Source of the DNA: Adiantum capillus-veneris
Lineage: Eukaryota; Streptophyta; Polypodiopsida; Polypodiales; Pteridaceae
DNA length: 64,000 bases
Direction of reading: 5' to 3'
Assembly: GCA_014529385.2 (NCBI GenBank)
Contig: CM043967.1
Location: forward strand, 10,924,001 to 10,988,000
Shown piece after piece: positions 46,960 to 57,295 of the stretch. The position numbers were made by a program, and so were the translations under genes. Position 1 is the first letter of the stretch. Every line of letters begins with the position of its first letter. Below the pieces are notes generated by a model. It made no database searches. It saw nothing but the letters and a program-made list of their open reading frames with translations, and was not told the DNA's origin.

Positions 46960-47762
46960 TTTGGCGTCGTTGTCGGGGATCGAAGAGACCTAAACTAGGA
47001 AAAAACACGAGCATTTTATGAAGTTATCCTTCAACTTCCTCTAGGATCTCCTAGAGTCAAAACTTTCTTTTTAAAACCGCATAGCTAAGATTGTCGTCTT
47101 TTTTTGTGTAGAGGTAGCTTGGAAGTAGGTTGTACTTGCTAAGTACCTTTTAGGATTGTAGGATTGTAGAATTAGATTAGGATTTTGAGAATGATTGATG
47201 GACGAAACAAGTTTTAAGATCAAGGCTCAGAAAACCATAAAAAACAAGAAAACAAGTGTTTGTGGACACTTTCCACAACCCCATTGTAGTAGAATCTAGG
47301 AGTAGGGTAAGTAGAATCCGAGGTGGGATTTCAGAACATTGCTCTATCCAAAAGAATCAATTGTGAGTGTTTATGTGAAGTTGCAAAATTTCAGGTCTAC
47401 GACTAGAAATAGCACCAGAAGACTGTCCACCATTGAATCCGGTTGGAGAGTATGCTTTTAAAGTTGTATGAACCAGTGGGTAAGCTTAAGAACGTATTTG
47501 AGGTAAAATTTCAAGAGTTTGCAAAAATTCAAATTATTTACTTTTTCTTGACATTTCAAGCCAAATTAAGTTTTGACTTGACTAAGAGGCTTAAAATAGA
47601 TCATAAAAAGATTGTATAGTGAAAATTTTGAAAAAAGTGGTCATTTTAGGCCTAAAGTAAATAATCGTGATTATTTACTTTCAGCTCAAAAGTGACTAAG
47701 GTTGATATCAGAGACTTTATGCATGTGTACAAACATCTTTTGTAAAGGCCCATAGAATTTGG

Positions 47763-47953
47763 TGTTGGGGTATAGGCGTCTGTGCCTTGCCCGGCCGCCC
47801 AGAGTCTGGGCGCCCACTGACTTGTATACCTTATACATAGCATAAGTGTATAGGGGGTTGCTCACTCTTTTGAGTCTCCCCACCCACATAGTGTGTGTCT
47901 CCTTCTCTCTCTCTCTCTCACTCTCTGTCTGTGGTGCTCCCCGATCCCCTTCA
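47763..47953 (+). repeat. 5' LTR, non-autonomous element copy 2
   Basis: 191 bp, TGTTGGGG...CCCCTTCA. An imperfect stem TATAC-CTTAT / ATAAG-GTATA (47825-47852) and a CT tract are the visible internal landmarks. Confidence 0.96.
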
Positions 47954-47955
47954 AT

Positions 47956-47967
47956 TGGTATCAGAGC
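47956..47967 (+). other. Primer-binding site (initiator-Met tRNA)
   Basis: TGGTATCAGAGC begins two bases after the 5' LTR. The same site is present at 21158-21169 in copy 1 and in the complete copia, so all could share a primer tRNA. Confidence 0.95.
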
Positions 47968-48746
47968 GTAGGTGCAGAGGGAGCGCGTGTGTGCACAGTC
48001 ACGACGGACAGCGGAGAGCCAGTGTCATTCCCAAAATCGCGTCCGCGCGCGCGCACTTTCAAGAGTGCAAACAGGGTTTCGACTTCGGCATCGGCACATT
48101 CAGCTTTCTGAGAGTGTTTCCACCAGGTGTCGTAGCGTTTTACCCCCCTTTCGAAGCCATTCGAGCCATCAAAAGCTTCATTCGAGCTACGGTTGAGGAG
48201 CTGCATTTTTCAGCCCTCTTTTGGCAGTTTATGCTGCGTTTTTGGGTCGAAACGGAGGTTTTTGGCATAGCTTTCACACCCGGACTCGGATACATGTGAT
48301 CCAGGAGTCTACCTTGGGGTTTTGGCACGCTCCGGACGTGCTCGTCATATCAGAATTTTAAAATTCTGAACGCTGAATTTTCTGCAGCAGCAGTTGTTTA
48401 TTGTGTGTCGAAGATTCCACACATGGTTTGCTCTCAGATGTGAGAGTGATATTTGCTGCAAGTTTCCTCACAGGTGGGAGGATACGATGTATGCCTTATG
48501 TGGTTTGATGCTCAGGGAGACTAATGTGATTGCATTTTGAGCTCGGCAATGTATGCCTCGAGCATGTTTTTTGGCAGTCACAGGTAGATCAGATATTTGT
48601 GTACTAGATTTGCAGGTGTTTGCAATGATGTATGCAAAGTGTGGAGATTGGTGCATGCATTTGGAGTGCGGTTTGATGCGCTTTGGTTGCTCATGGTTTT
48701 GAGCGTGCAGTCAGTTTGGTTATTGGTTTTGTGGCCATTTTACTGA

Positions 48747-48912
48747 CAAAACTCTGGCGAAATTTTCCCAGGAGTTTTATGCGTATCATTTATGCGATCT
48801 AGGTAGAGATTGCGGGTTGCACTCAGCATTTGCGTGCGGTGTTCTCTGCAGGTGGGAGATTTGTGCGTGTGTATGCATCGATACCGCACAGTGTGGGCTT
48901 GGTGATTAGCTC
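48747..48912 (+). promoter_or_regulatory. Conserved leader block (copy 2), candidate packaging signal
   Basis: Nearly identical over ~165 bases to 22467-22632, differing at only a few positions, although the ~800 bases upstream and ~400 bases downstream in the leader are poorly alignable. Non-coding in all frames. A role in RNA packaging or dimerisation is inferred from position and selective preservation. Confidence 0.5.
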
Positions 48913-49326
48913 ACGGGTTTGACAGGCGTACAGTTATCTTGGCACACTCACAGGAGTGAGTATTGTGATGTATGCTTGTGTGGCTACGAGCTAGGTAGCC
49001 GAATTCGAGCACTAATGGCTTGAGGTTTTTCAGCAGGTTTCAGCTACAGGTTTACAAGTTTACAGGCAGGTTTGAGGGCTTATTTGGGCGCTGAATTTTC
49101 AGCTATTGTTTCCTTTTTGCAGGTGTCCATGTATGGCTCAGTTGTAGGCTGATTTGGGACACATTTGTGACTTGTTTATGCAGCTGTTTAAGAGCTGAAT
49201 TTTGGGGCTGTTTTGGGGCTGATTTGCAGCCATATTTGCAGACTTTTGTTGATGCGATTCGAGCCAGTTTAGGGCTGATTTGGTTGACATTTCCTACTCT
49301 TTGTTGGTTGCTCTTTTGCGAGCATT

Positions 49327-51159
49327 ATGGCTGATTTTTCATTTGACTTCCAACGTTATGGTCTGACACAGTTTGATGGTGTAGATTTTGTTGCTTGGAA
49401 GGAACATATGCTTGTTGCATTGGCGGATTTGGGGCAGGATAAACCCTTGCATGGTTTATCGGCGAAGCCCAATTCTATGCGTGATGATGATTGGCAGGAT
49501 CTTGATGAGTTAGCCATGTCTACGATTTGTTTGCATCTGGTTGAGTCTGTTTACTGGCAGGTCTCGAGGGAGACTACAACTCATGCTTTATGGCAGAGTT
49601 TACATGCTATGTATGCGACATCCATGTCTACAGGGGAGTATAGTCCCACTTCTATGTCCATGGAAGAGATTGGTCCCACACGCAAGTCTCGACGGCATAG
49701 AGACTTGACATGTTGGCATTGTGGACATAGAGGGCACATTAGGCGTCGATGTTTCAGGCGTTTGAAACAACGGAGGCGACAGATGCGTGATGCAGATTTG
49801 GGCATGACAGATGCTAGTGAGATCAGTATGGTGGTTACTGAGTATGCTTGTGACGGCGATGTCACATTTACATCTAGCTTGTCTTCAGACGATCTTATGT
49901 CTACGGATTGCATATCGGATTGCACATTGTCTTCACATTGGTTACTAGATTCAGATGCTACTTTCCATGTCACGTCGCATCATGAGTGGTTTAGCACTTT
50001 TTCTAGTGGGAGACTTGGTTGTGTGCACATGGATGATGGTGTTGTGTATGACATTGAGGGTGCAGGAGACGTATGTTTGTCCTTGCCCATTGGTATGAGA
50101 TTTACCCTGCGTCATGTGCGTTATGTGCCATATCTGAGACGGGATTTGATCTCAGTCAGACAGTTACGGGATAGTAGATGTCAGATTTCGCTACGAGAGC
50201 GAGATTTTGTGATGCGTTTGGGTTCGCTAGTGATTGCGAGAGGTGCCAGAAGTGGTATAGGTTACCCATTGCATGTGGATCACGGGAGAGACGGTGTTGT
50301 CTCTGTGATCATGCAGCCAGGTAGAGAGCGAGAGAGTAGGCGAGTCTCTTTTGCTCATGGGTTGCAGGGTAGTGAGCTCGTTGTGCACACAGTTGGGGCA
50401 CGACTTGAGCAGTCACACAGAGAGGTGACAGAGTCAGACATGCATGCTTTGCTAGTGACTGAGCAAAGCAGAGAGTTAGTTGTCCGAGATACTTCTATGC
50501 AGGATAGACAGGTAGAGCGGTCTTGCTCTAGTGAGTCACGACAGGAGGACGTTGTGCAAGAGTCTATGCATATGGAGTTAGAGCATGAGAGCTCTAGTGA
50601 GTCACAACAGATTGAGTGGTCATGTTTGCAGTGGATGATTGCAGAGGAGGCTGAGATGTCAGCGATTATGCAGTCATTCCTTTCTATGCTCGACAGTGAG
50701 CATGGGGATATAGTTGTGCAGGATATGTCTTCCAGCAGACACCTAGAGCAGCTGGTTTGCTCTGAGGTTGCACGACAGGTTGATGCGTCTTTTGCGGACA
50801 GTCAGGAGATGCATGTGGCTGACACGCCTTGTTAGTCAGAGATGCCTATTGCCAGGGATATATATGTTGATGCATGCTCCGTAGAGCTAGCAGGGCCCGC
50901 TAGCATTGCATCGGCATTCGGTGGTCTCATGTATGAGATGTTGATCTTGAGACCGGATATTGCAGCTGCAGTGGGAGCATTTGCAGTTGGGGTTGTCAGT
51001 CATTTGTTGACTGATGATGGCATAGTGCACGAGGGAGATATGCAAGTATTGCGTACATACTTGCAGTACGTGTGCGGTACGTCTGGTGGTGTATGGACTT
51101 ACACGGGAGCAGGACAGCCGGATGCACACGAACACAGCCAACCAGTGGGCATCGGTTGA
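49327..51159 (+). CDS. Gag / protease-like / RT-remnant protein, one TAG
   Basis: ATG at 49327 opens 502 codons to a TAG at 50833-50835, and the same frame continues to 51159 (610 amino acids if the TAG were Gln). Residues 1-100: copia-type Gag N-terminus (FDGVDFVAWKEHMLVAL). 129-142: CCHC knuckle CWHCGHRGHIRRRC flanked by Arg-rich sequence. 204-310: protease-like region with WLLDSDATFHVT, where DSG has become DSD, and RHVRYVPYLRRDLIS. 313-500: Ser/Glu/Gln-rich segment without a recognised fold. 505-610: remnant of the copia RT/RNase H join (GGLMYEMLILRPDIA). The Gag is much shorter than in the autonomous copia (~230 residues before its knuckle). It probably packages the element's RNA; enzymatic activity is not expected. 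Confidence 0.88.
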
Positions 51160-51227
51160 GAGCAGTTTTCTCTCGCCTTTTGTAGTCTTTAGATTAGGTT
51201 CTCTTGCTTAAAGGCACAGTCGCCTTT

Positions 51228-51238
51228 AAGTGGGAGGT
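51228..51238 (+). other. Polypurine tract, copy 2
   Basis: AAGTGGGAGGT immediately precedes the 3' LTR. It is nearly the same as the PPT of the complete copia (AAGTGGGAGAT) and that of the older copia (AAGTGGGAGGT). Confidence 0.9.
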
Positions 51239-51431
51239 TGTTGGGGTATAGGCGTCTGTGCCTTGCCCGGCCGCCCAGAGTCTGGGCGCCCACTAACTTG
51301 TATACCTTATACATAGCATAAGTGTATAGGGGGTTGCTCACTCTTTTGAGTCTCCCCACCCACATAGTGTGTGTCTCCTTCTCTCTCTCTCTCTCTCACT
51401 CTCTGTCTGTGGTGCTCCCCGATCCCCTTCA
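51239..51431 (+). repeat. 3' LTR, non-autonomous element copy 2
   Basis: 193 bp. Matches the 5' LTR except for one G/A change and one additional CT unit. Followed by target duplication TTTGG. Confidence 0.96.
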
Positions 51432-51770
51432 TTTGGATCACCAAATTGACCAAAAACTAAAATCTATACTAATTGTCGAGAACTTGAGTGTAAATTGAGA
51501 AAATTTTGTTGAAACTCGGTGAAACTTGACTCATAGGCTTATATTGATGTGATAAACAAGTGTACATGCTTTTGACCAACCTGACATACCATTAGTTTTA
51601 GCATGTTATATTAAGCCCACAAATCAAATTTGGTAAGATTTGGATCATTGGATTGAAGATTGTGGCCAAATCTGCAAACTCAGTCTACAAACACAAAACT
51701 GTTGACCATTTGAACATGAATTATCCAAACTTTATGAAACTTAGCTAGGGAGCTTAAGTTAAGCTGCTTA

Positions 51771-52547
51771 AACAACTCGCATCTAACTCAAACTACACTC
51801 AAATGACTGAAATCACCAAAAGCTAGTCGCTCATCGGTAAACAAATCACATCCGTTACAGCATCAAACAACATCCAAACGTTACAAAACTTATAGGACAT
51901 GTTTATAAGACCTAAGCACATATGCTTATGGTCTCAAATCTCACATTAAGTCAAGTGCAAAAATTTCGATTATTAACAACAGTGAGTTTTTGACCTAGTC
52001 GTTTTCGATCCAAAATGCATCTAAATGCTCAGCAATGATGCCCCAATACCCCGCTTATACTTAGTTTATGATCTTGAAGCTTAAATTCCTACTTATGATG
52101 AAATTAGGCCGCGGGTCGGTGACACCAAAAGCTACTGATTACCATGAAATGCTTACGTCAATGCGTAGAGCTCTTACTTGCGGTTGCAATACAACAGACT
52201 GCACTGCAATGTGACAATTGGAAAGGGAGTAGGAAGCACGAGAAGGAGAGAAGTGAGTGCCATTAGCTCACGATGTGTTTCTATTATCCAAAACTTATGA
52301 AAAACTTACAAACATTGGCTTTTATACCTTAGCCATGGTTTTTGTGGTCAAAACTAATAATCTGGGAGCTCTAACTAAAGACAGGTTGATACAATCTAGA
52401 AGCTTGTAGCACCGGCTCATCAATTACACTGTTTATCTAGAAAGTAGGAGTGACAATATTCCCAATTCATCAAAATAATAAGTATTTTTACAATGAAAGC
52501 TCCAAAAAAATCTGATCGAGTTATCAGAGTTAGCTTGCTGGTAATAT
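51771..52547 (-). mobile_element. Inverted partial copy of the Ty3 LTR
   Basis: Reverse complement of 46050-46819, readable from 'gcgagtt(g/a)tt' at the inner end to 'ttagcttgctggtaat' at the outer end, with scattered substitutions and small indels. It lacks the last ~140 bp of the LTR next to the PBS. With the plus copy it flanks the second non-autonomous element. Confidence 0.88.
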
Positions 52548-52630
52548 TCATGTTTTTGATGTTTTGATCAAATTGTCCAATATCTAAGCAATGGAGCATT
52601 TTAAAAGACATGAAATGTATGCCTATGTCC

Positions 52631-53446
52631 TCCAATTGCCACTGCCATGCCTCTCGTTTGTTTGCCACCCAACACATTGAGGGTTGAGGACTGAGAGGAC
52701 ATGGAGAACGGTCCAAGGAAGAGGGCCCTTAGGCTACCCAGTTGCCATGCCTCTCATATGGTGTTCTCCACATCGGGGATTGAGGGTTGAGAGGGCAAGG
52801 AGAATGGAACGGGCGAGAAGGTGCCACTGGAGGGTTGAGAGGGAATGGGCTATTGCACATAGGTGAAAGGTTGCAAACGAAGGGATCACATGGCTAATGA
52901 GTATGAGGGTCCATGACATCTTTACGAATATATACAGTATTGGAGGAAATTTTTTTAAAGCAAGAGAGTAAGAAAGAGTGAGAATTTTTTGAAGCCATCG
53001 AGTAAGAGGATCACACAAGGTCAAGCAAGATAAAATCAAAGACATAACAATTTTTGGAATGCCCAAGAGAAATTGAACATACTCTTAGATAGAATATAAA
53101 ATATAACAGTTTTTGGAATGCCTAAGAGAAAATTAAACATACTCTTTTACTCGCTCGCTTTAAGAAATTCCTTTAATAGCAACCCATTAGCCATGCGAGC
53201 CCTTCGTTTGCAATCTTGCACCTATGTGTAGCAATCCATTCCCTCTCAACCCTCCACTCTTTGATGTGTAGCACCTTCTCGCCCACTCTGTTCTCCTTGC
53301 CCTCTCAGCCCTCAACCCATGATGTGACAGACAACAAACAAGAGGCATGGTAGCGCCCTCTTGCATGCTCCATTCTTCTTGTCCTCTCAATCCTCAACCC
53401 CCAATGTGACGGCAAACAAACGAGAGGCATGGCAGTGGCAATTGAA
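52631..53446. mobile_element. Foldback-type element
   Basis: Arms of roughly 270 bp (52631-52900 and 53177-53446) are imperfect reverse complements: 'caattgccactgccatgcctc' opens the left arm and its complement closes the right. The loop contains two ~55 bp direct repeats beginning 'agtttttggaatgcc(c/t)aagag' (about 53046-53145). ORFs in it (for example 53390-53187) show no domain. It looks like a MITE or foldback element; target duplications were not identified. Confidence 0.75.
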
Positions 53447-53578
53447 TCTGCGAACAACACACGAGAGACATGGCAATGGCAACCGGGTTTTCCCTCAACC
53501 CTCGATGCGGTGGACAATAGAGGAAGGTGAGTGAACAGTTGGACCAAACAATCGATATCAGAGACAAGACGAGCGCTC

Positions 53579-54224
<646 letters not shown>

Positions 54225-55432
54225 GTGGAGGTTCATGACAAGCTGCTTGCCCCTGCGTGGTCTACCTTAAGACTGGGGGGCAGCTCAAGAGAATTGGTAA
54301 GAAAATGCAATAGAGTAGCAGGAGTCTTAAAGTGGGGGGAAGAAGCCAGATACTTCAAGAACTCCATCCTACATTGGTCCCCCTGGCTCTCCAAAGTTGT
54401 AGATCCGCCACAAATTCCCTATTGGATTGAGAGAGTAAGGAAGTTGAATAATAAGGGTCTGATCCGACTTGAGCACTTCTGGGACAGTGTCAACAAGAGT
54501 TGGAAAACCATTGACCTTATGATTGCCCAGTACCAACTCAATAGCTTGGAGGTTTGCTTGTCCACAAAGCGATGAAAGAACTTGACAAGCTATTGATGCC
54601 AATCTGTGACTCGGAGTTGGACTGGAAAGCCTGGAAATGGCCCGGAAGCAGTCTCTTGGGGAAACCCCATACCAAAATCATTTATCAGACAATGATGCAA
54701 AAGAAGAATTGGTCTAGCCCCCTTAATAAGCTATGGAAAAAGCAATGGCTGGAGGAAAGGTGGGAGCATGTAATGGAGAACATATGGAAGCCAAAGGTTC
54801 CACAATACATCAAGGTGTTCTTATGGAAGGTTATTTGGGGTGCTCTACCGACGGGGGTGAAGATTCAGGAGAGAGAGATTGGGTCAGATTGATGCTTGGG
54901 GTGTAGGTTGACTAGTGAAGATCTGGCCCACCTTTTCATGAACTGCCCAGCTATAAAAGGTCTCGCAAGGAAAGTATGCAAGTGGGTCCAGAGAACATGG
55001 AAAATTAGGTTTTTCAAGACTGACCTATGCTTTGGAGGTAAAACTCAGGTAGTCCTCCACTCCTCGTCAGCACCCAGATTGTCAGATACTTCTTCTTTCA
55101 TAATGTATGGCAAACAAGGAACCATCGTGTTTTTGAAGGAGGATTTGAGGTGGCAAGCTTCACAGAAATTATACAGGAAAGCAAAGTGCTAATATGGGCA
55201 CTCGGGCGCAAGCATCACTCGGAAGATTGGTCTAGGACTACTTGTGCCTTGTTGCCAACAGACGGAATACCCGGGACATGGGCAAACCTTGGCCATCGAT
55301 AGGAGTCGTTGTGATTATGATTCCTGGATGTTGTCATGGCTTAACTAGAGCATGACAAAACCTTGTAATTTTTTCGGCTGGTCAATATAATTCACTCACA
55401 ATTGTGAGTTATGCTATTAAAAAAAAAAAAGC
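54225..55432 (+). pseudogene. 3' end of a LINE (non-LTR) element
   Basis: Plus-strand C-terminal part of a LINE reverse transcriptase protein. A first frame (54225-54575) is followed after a frameshift by 54554-55192, which ends in a zf-RVT type domain: IKVFLWKVIWGALPTG then CLGCRLTSEDLAHLFMNC. One in-frame TGA (54890-54892) stands where the usual Trp of WCxxC is expected. About 230 bases of 3' UTR lead to an A run at 55420-55431, the expected poly-A end. The element is 5' truncated and inactive. Its poly-A end lies ~400 bases upstream of the presenilin start. Confidence 0.85.
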
Positions 55433-55837
55433 ACGGGAGCTAGGCTCATTGCCCTCATATTTCTTTCATTTTAATGGAAAGATGTAAAGGTGCTGGTGGC
55501 AAAAGGTCGTAAACTGCCGCCGGCGGGCTCGTCTAAACCCGGCCTTAGTGAAATCTCTATCGATTCCATTTAAAAACATTTCTGAAAATTCTCTTGCTTG
55601 CACTTCCAATTCCACAGAACTGGACTCTTATTCTCTTCTTCCAAGAGGAGCAGCAGGAGGAGGGGGGAAGGCAGCTCGCTTTCCTCGAGTCCATTCTCTT
55701 TTTCTAAGAGCAGACGAAGGAGGAGGAGGAGGAGGGGGCAAGGTTATATGCAGCTAACTTCCTTGTAGGAGAGGGTTATAGCACGCTGCTCGCGAGTCGC
55801 TGTGAGAAAGTGATTGTGGGCTATTTGGTCATCGGCG
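55433..55837 (+). promoter_or_regulatory. Presenilin 5' region
   Basis: The 405 bases between the LINE poly-A and the presenilin ATG must hold the 5' UTR and at least the proximal promoter. Two purine-rich GGAGGA tracts lie at about 55648-55670 and 55709-55742, and several CT-rich patches occur around 55600-55640. No clear TATA box was seen, apart from a weak 'gttatatg' at 55744. The first ATG in the presenilin frame is 55838; the upstream in-frame TTG at 55814 is not a credible start. Confidence 0.45.
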
Positions 55838-57295
55838 ATGGACAGTAGCGTGCTGGAAGTGGTGGGTTTAGAAATCGTGGGCATTGTTTGCCCTGTCTCA
55901 ATTTGCATGTTTCTGGTGGTTGTGCTGGTGAAGGAGCTGCAGACCCAGGTTACCGACACCGCCCTCACAAGCGTTGCGTCCCTAATCTACAGTGAGGAAA
56001 GCACAGACTCTGACTGGACCAAGTTTCTGGGTGCTCTGATCAATGCAGGCGTGTTCGTTCTTGTCATCACACTCGTCACTTTTCTTCTTGTCTTACTCTT
56101 CTACTTTCGATGTACCAAGTGTCTACGGGCATACACGGCACTAGGCGCCTTTACCATTCTTGCCTACATGGGGGGGAACATTGCAGTCATGCTGGTTCAG
56201 GAGCTAGAGATCCCCATAGATGCTATCACTGCATCCATCATACTTTACAACTTTGCCATTGTGGGTGTCCTCTCTGTGTTTTTCTGCAAGGTTCCGATTA
56301 TGGTCACCCAAGGTTATTTGATATTGGTGGGGACACTAGTGGCATTTTGGTTTACGTCCCTTCCAGAATGGACCACATGGGTGCTTCTTATTGCTATTTC
56401 ATTATACGATGTTGTTTCCGTTTTGGTGCCGGGGGGACCTTTGAATATACTTGTTCAGTTGGCTATGAGCAGAGATGAGGAGATACCAGCTCTGATATAT
56501 GAAGCGCGCCCGGTGACAACCACGGGCCACAGATCTGCTCAGGTTATGACCCCTGCAACACATGCAGATCAAGGAAGTTCACTATTGCCTGATGGAGAGG
56601 AATGGCAAGGAAGATTCTGGAAAAGAAGAGGCACAGCTTCGAATGAAGGCAGTACTGTATTGCAACGTGCTTTTCAAGGTTTGTGTGTACCCCTTTTGGG
56701 AAGGAAGGATGAGGTAGGAGAGCCATTGACATCATCTCAAAGATTGCATGACCTGAGCTTTCATGCAAACTTGGGGCATGAAATGCCATCTGCAATTGAA
56801 CAATTGGAGGGCAATGGGGATAGTATGCTTGGTTTTGCTTCAGAAGAGGTGCATGGTGACCAGGAACTGCGGGTGCATAATGAGAGAGCACCCTTGGTAC
56901 TTTCAACAGCCCTGCCAAGAACACAGTCCTTAAATGGAACAGATGTGAGACTTTCAATGAGTCGTGATGGAAATCCAGGTGGTGATGCATCAGATGATGA
57001 AGATGAAGGGATTGGTTTGGGTGCATCTGGAGCAATCAAATTGGGCCTGGGAGACTTTATTTTCTACAGTGTTCTAGTTGGAAGAGCAGCTCTTTATGAT
57101 ATGACTACTGTTTATGCTTCCTATCTGGCTATCATCACTGGACTTGGGGCAACCCTGGGGCTTTTGGCTGTATGGCGTCGTGCTCTTCCCGCACTTCCAA
57201 TATCCATAGCTTTGGGGATTGTATTTTATTTCTTGACAAGATTTCTGATGGAGCCCTTTGTAATGAATATTGGGGGGAATTTGATCTTTATGTAG
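55838..57295 (+). CDS. PS1: Presenilin-like aspartyl protease
   Basis: Catalytic subunit of gamma-secretase, an intramembrane aspartyl protease. ATG 55838 (context GGCGATGG) gives 485 residues in one exon, as is usual for plant presenilins. About nine hydrophobic segments are visible. Catalytic motifs are complete: YD at residues 190-191 (SLYDVVSVLVPGGPL) in TM6, GLGD at 403-406 (KLGLGDFIFYSVLVGRAA) in TM7, and PAL at 451-453 (RALPALPISIALG). A long hydrophilic cytosolic loop (about 214-392), with acidic patch DASDDEDEGIG, separates the two Asp segments and would hold the endoproteolysis site. The C-terminus (FYFLTRFLMEPFV) is conserved. Length is a little above the ~400-450 residues usual in angiosperms because of the loop. 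No frameshifts or stops. Paralogue assignment (PS1 rather than PS2) is tentative. Confidence 0.96.
   Translation: MDSSVLEVVGLEIVGIVCPVSICMFLVVVLVKELQTQVTDTALTSVASLIYSEESTDSDWTKFLGALINAGVFVLVITLVTFLLVLLFYFRCTKCLRAYTALGAFTILAYMGGNIAVMLVQELEIPIDAITASIILYNFAIVGVLSVFFCKVPIMVTQGYLILVGTLVAFWFTSLPEWTTWVLLIAISLYDVVSVLVPGGPLNILVQLAMSRDEEIPALIYEARPVTTTGHRSAQVMTPATHADQGSSLLPDGEEWQGRFWKRRGTASNEGSTVLQRAFQGLCVPLLGRKDEVGEPLTSSQRLHDLSFHANLGHEMPSAIEQLEGNGDSMLGFASEEVHGDQELRVHNERAPLVLSTALPRTQSLNGTDVRLSMSRDGNPGGDASDDEDEGIGLGASGAIKLGLGDFIFYSVLVGRAALYDMTTVYASYLAIITGLGATLGLLAVWRRALPALPISIALGIVFYFLTRFLMEPFVMNIGGNLIFM

Larger units (their letters stand above)
47763..51431 (+). mobile_element. Non-autonomous copia-derived element, copy 2 (near intact)
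   Basis: 3669 bp element with LTRs 47763-47953 and 51239-51431 that differ by one substitution and one CT unit. It has PBS TGGTATCAGAGC at 47956-47967, a PPT AAGTGGGAGGT at 51228-51238, and the 5 bp target duplication TTTGG (47758-47762 and 51432-51436). It carries one long reading frame (49327-51159) with a single TAG. It lacks integrase and the RT catalytic core, so it must use enzymes supplied in trans. The near-identical LTRs indicate a very recent insertion. It resembles the TR-GAG class of non-autonomous LTR elements but is built on a copia rather than a Ty3 Gag. Confidence 0.95.

Noticed and set aside
46050-52547. DNA transposon with ~770 bp terminal inverted repeats
   Set aside because: The left repeat runs on to TG..CA LTR end and a TGGCG(T/C)CGTTG PBS, so the repeats are LTRs in inverted orientation. 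No transposase lies between them.
55814-55837. Upstream extension of presenilin by eight codons
   Set aside because: It would start with TTG. The first in-frame ATG is 55838, has a good context and gives the conserved plant presenilin N-terminus.
56110-57039. Additional ORFs of 122, 163 and 92 codons overlapping presenilin in other frames
   Set aside because: They are shadows of the presenilin coding sequence without domains.
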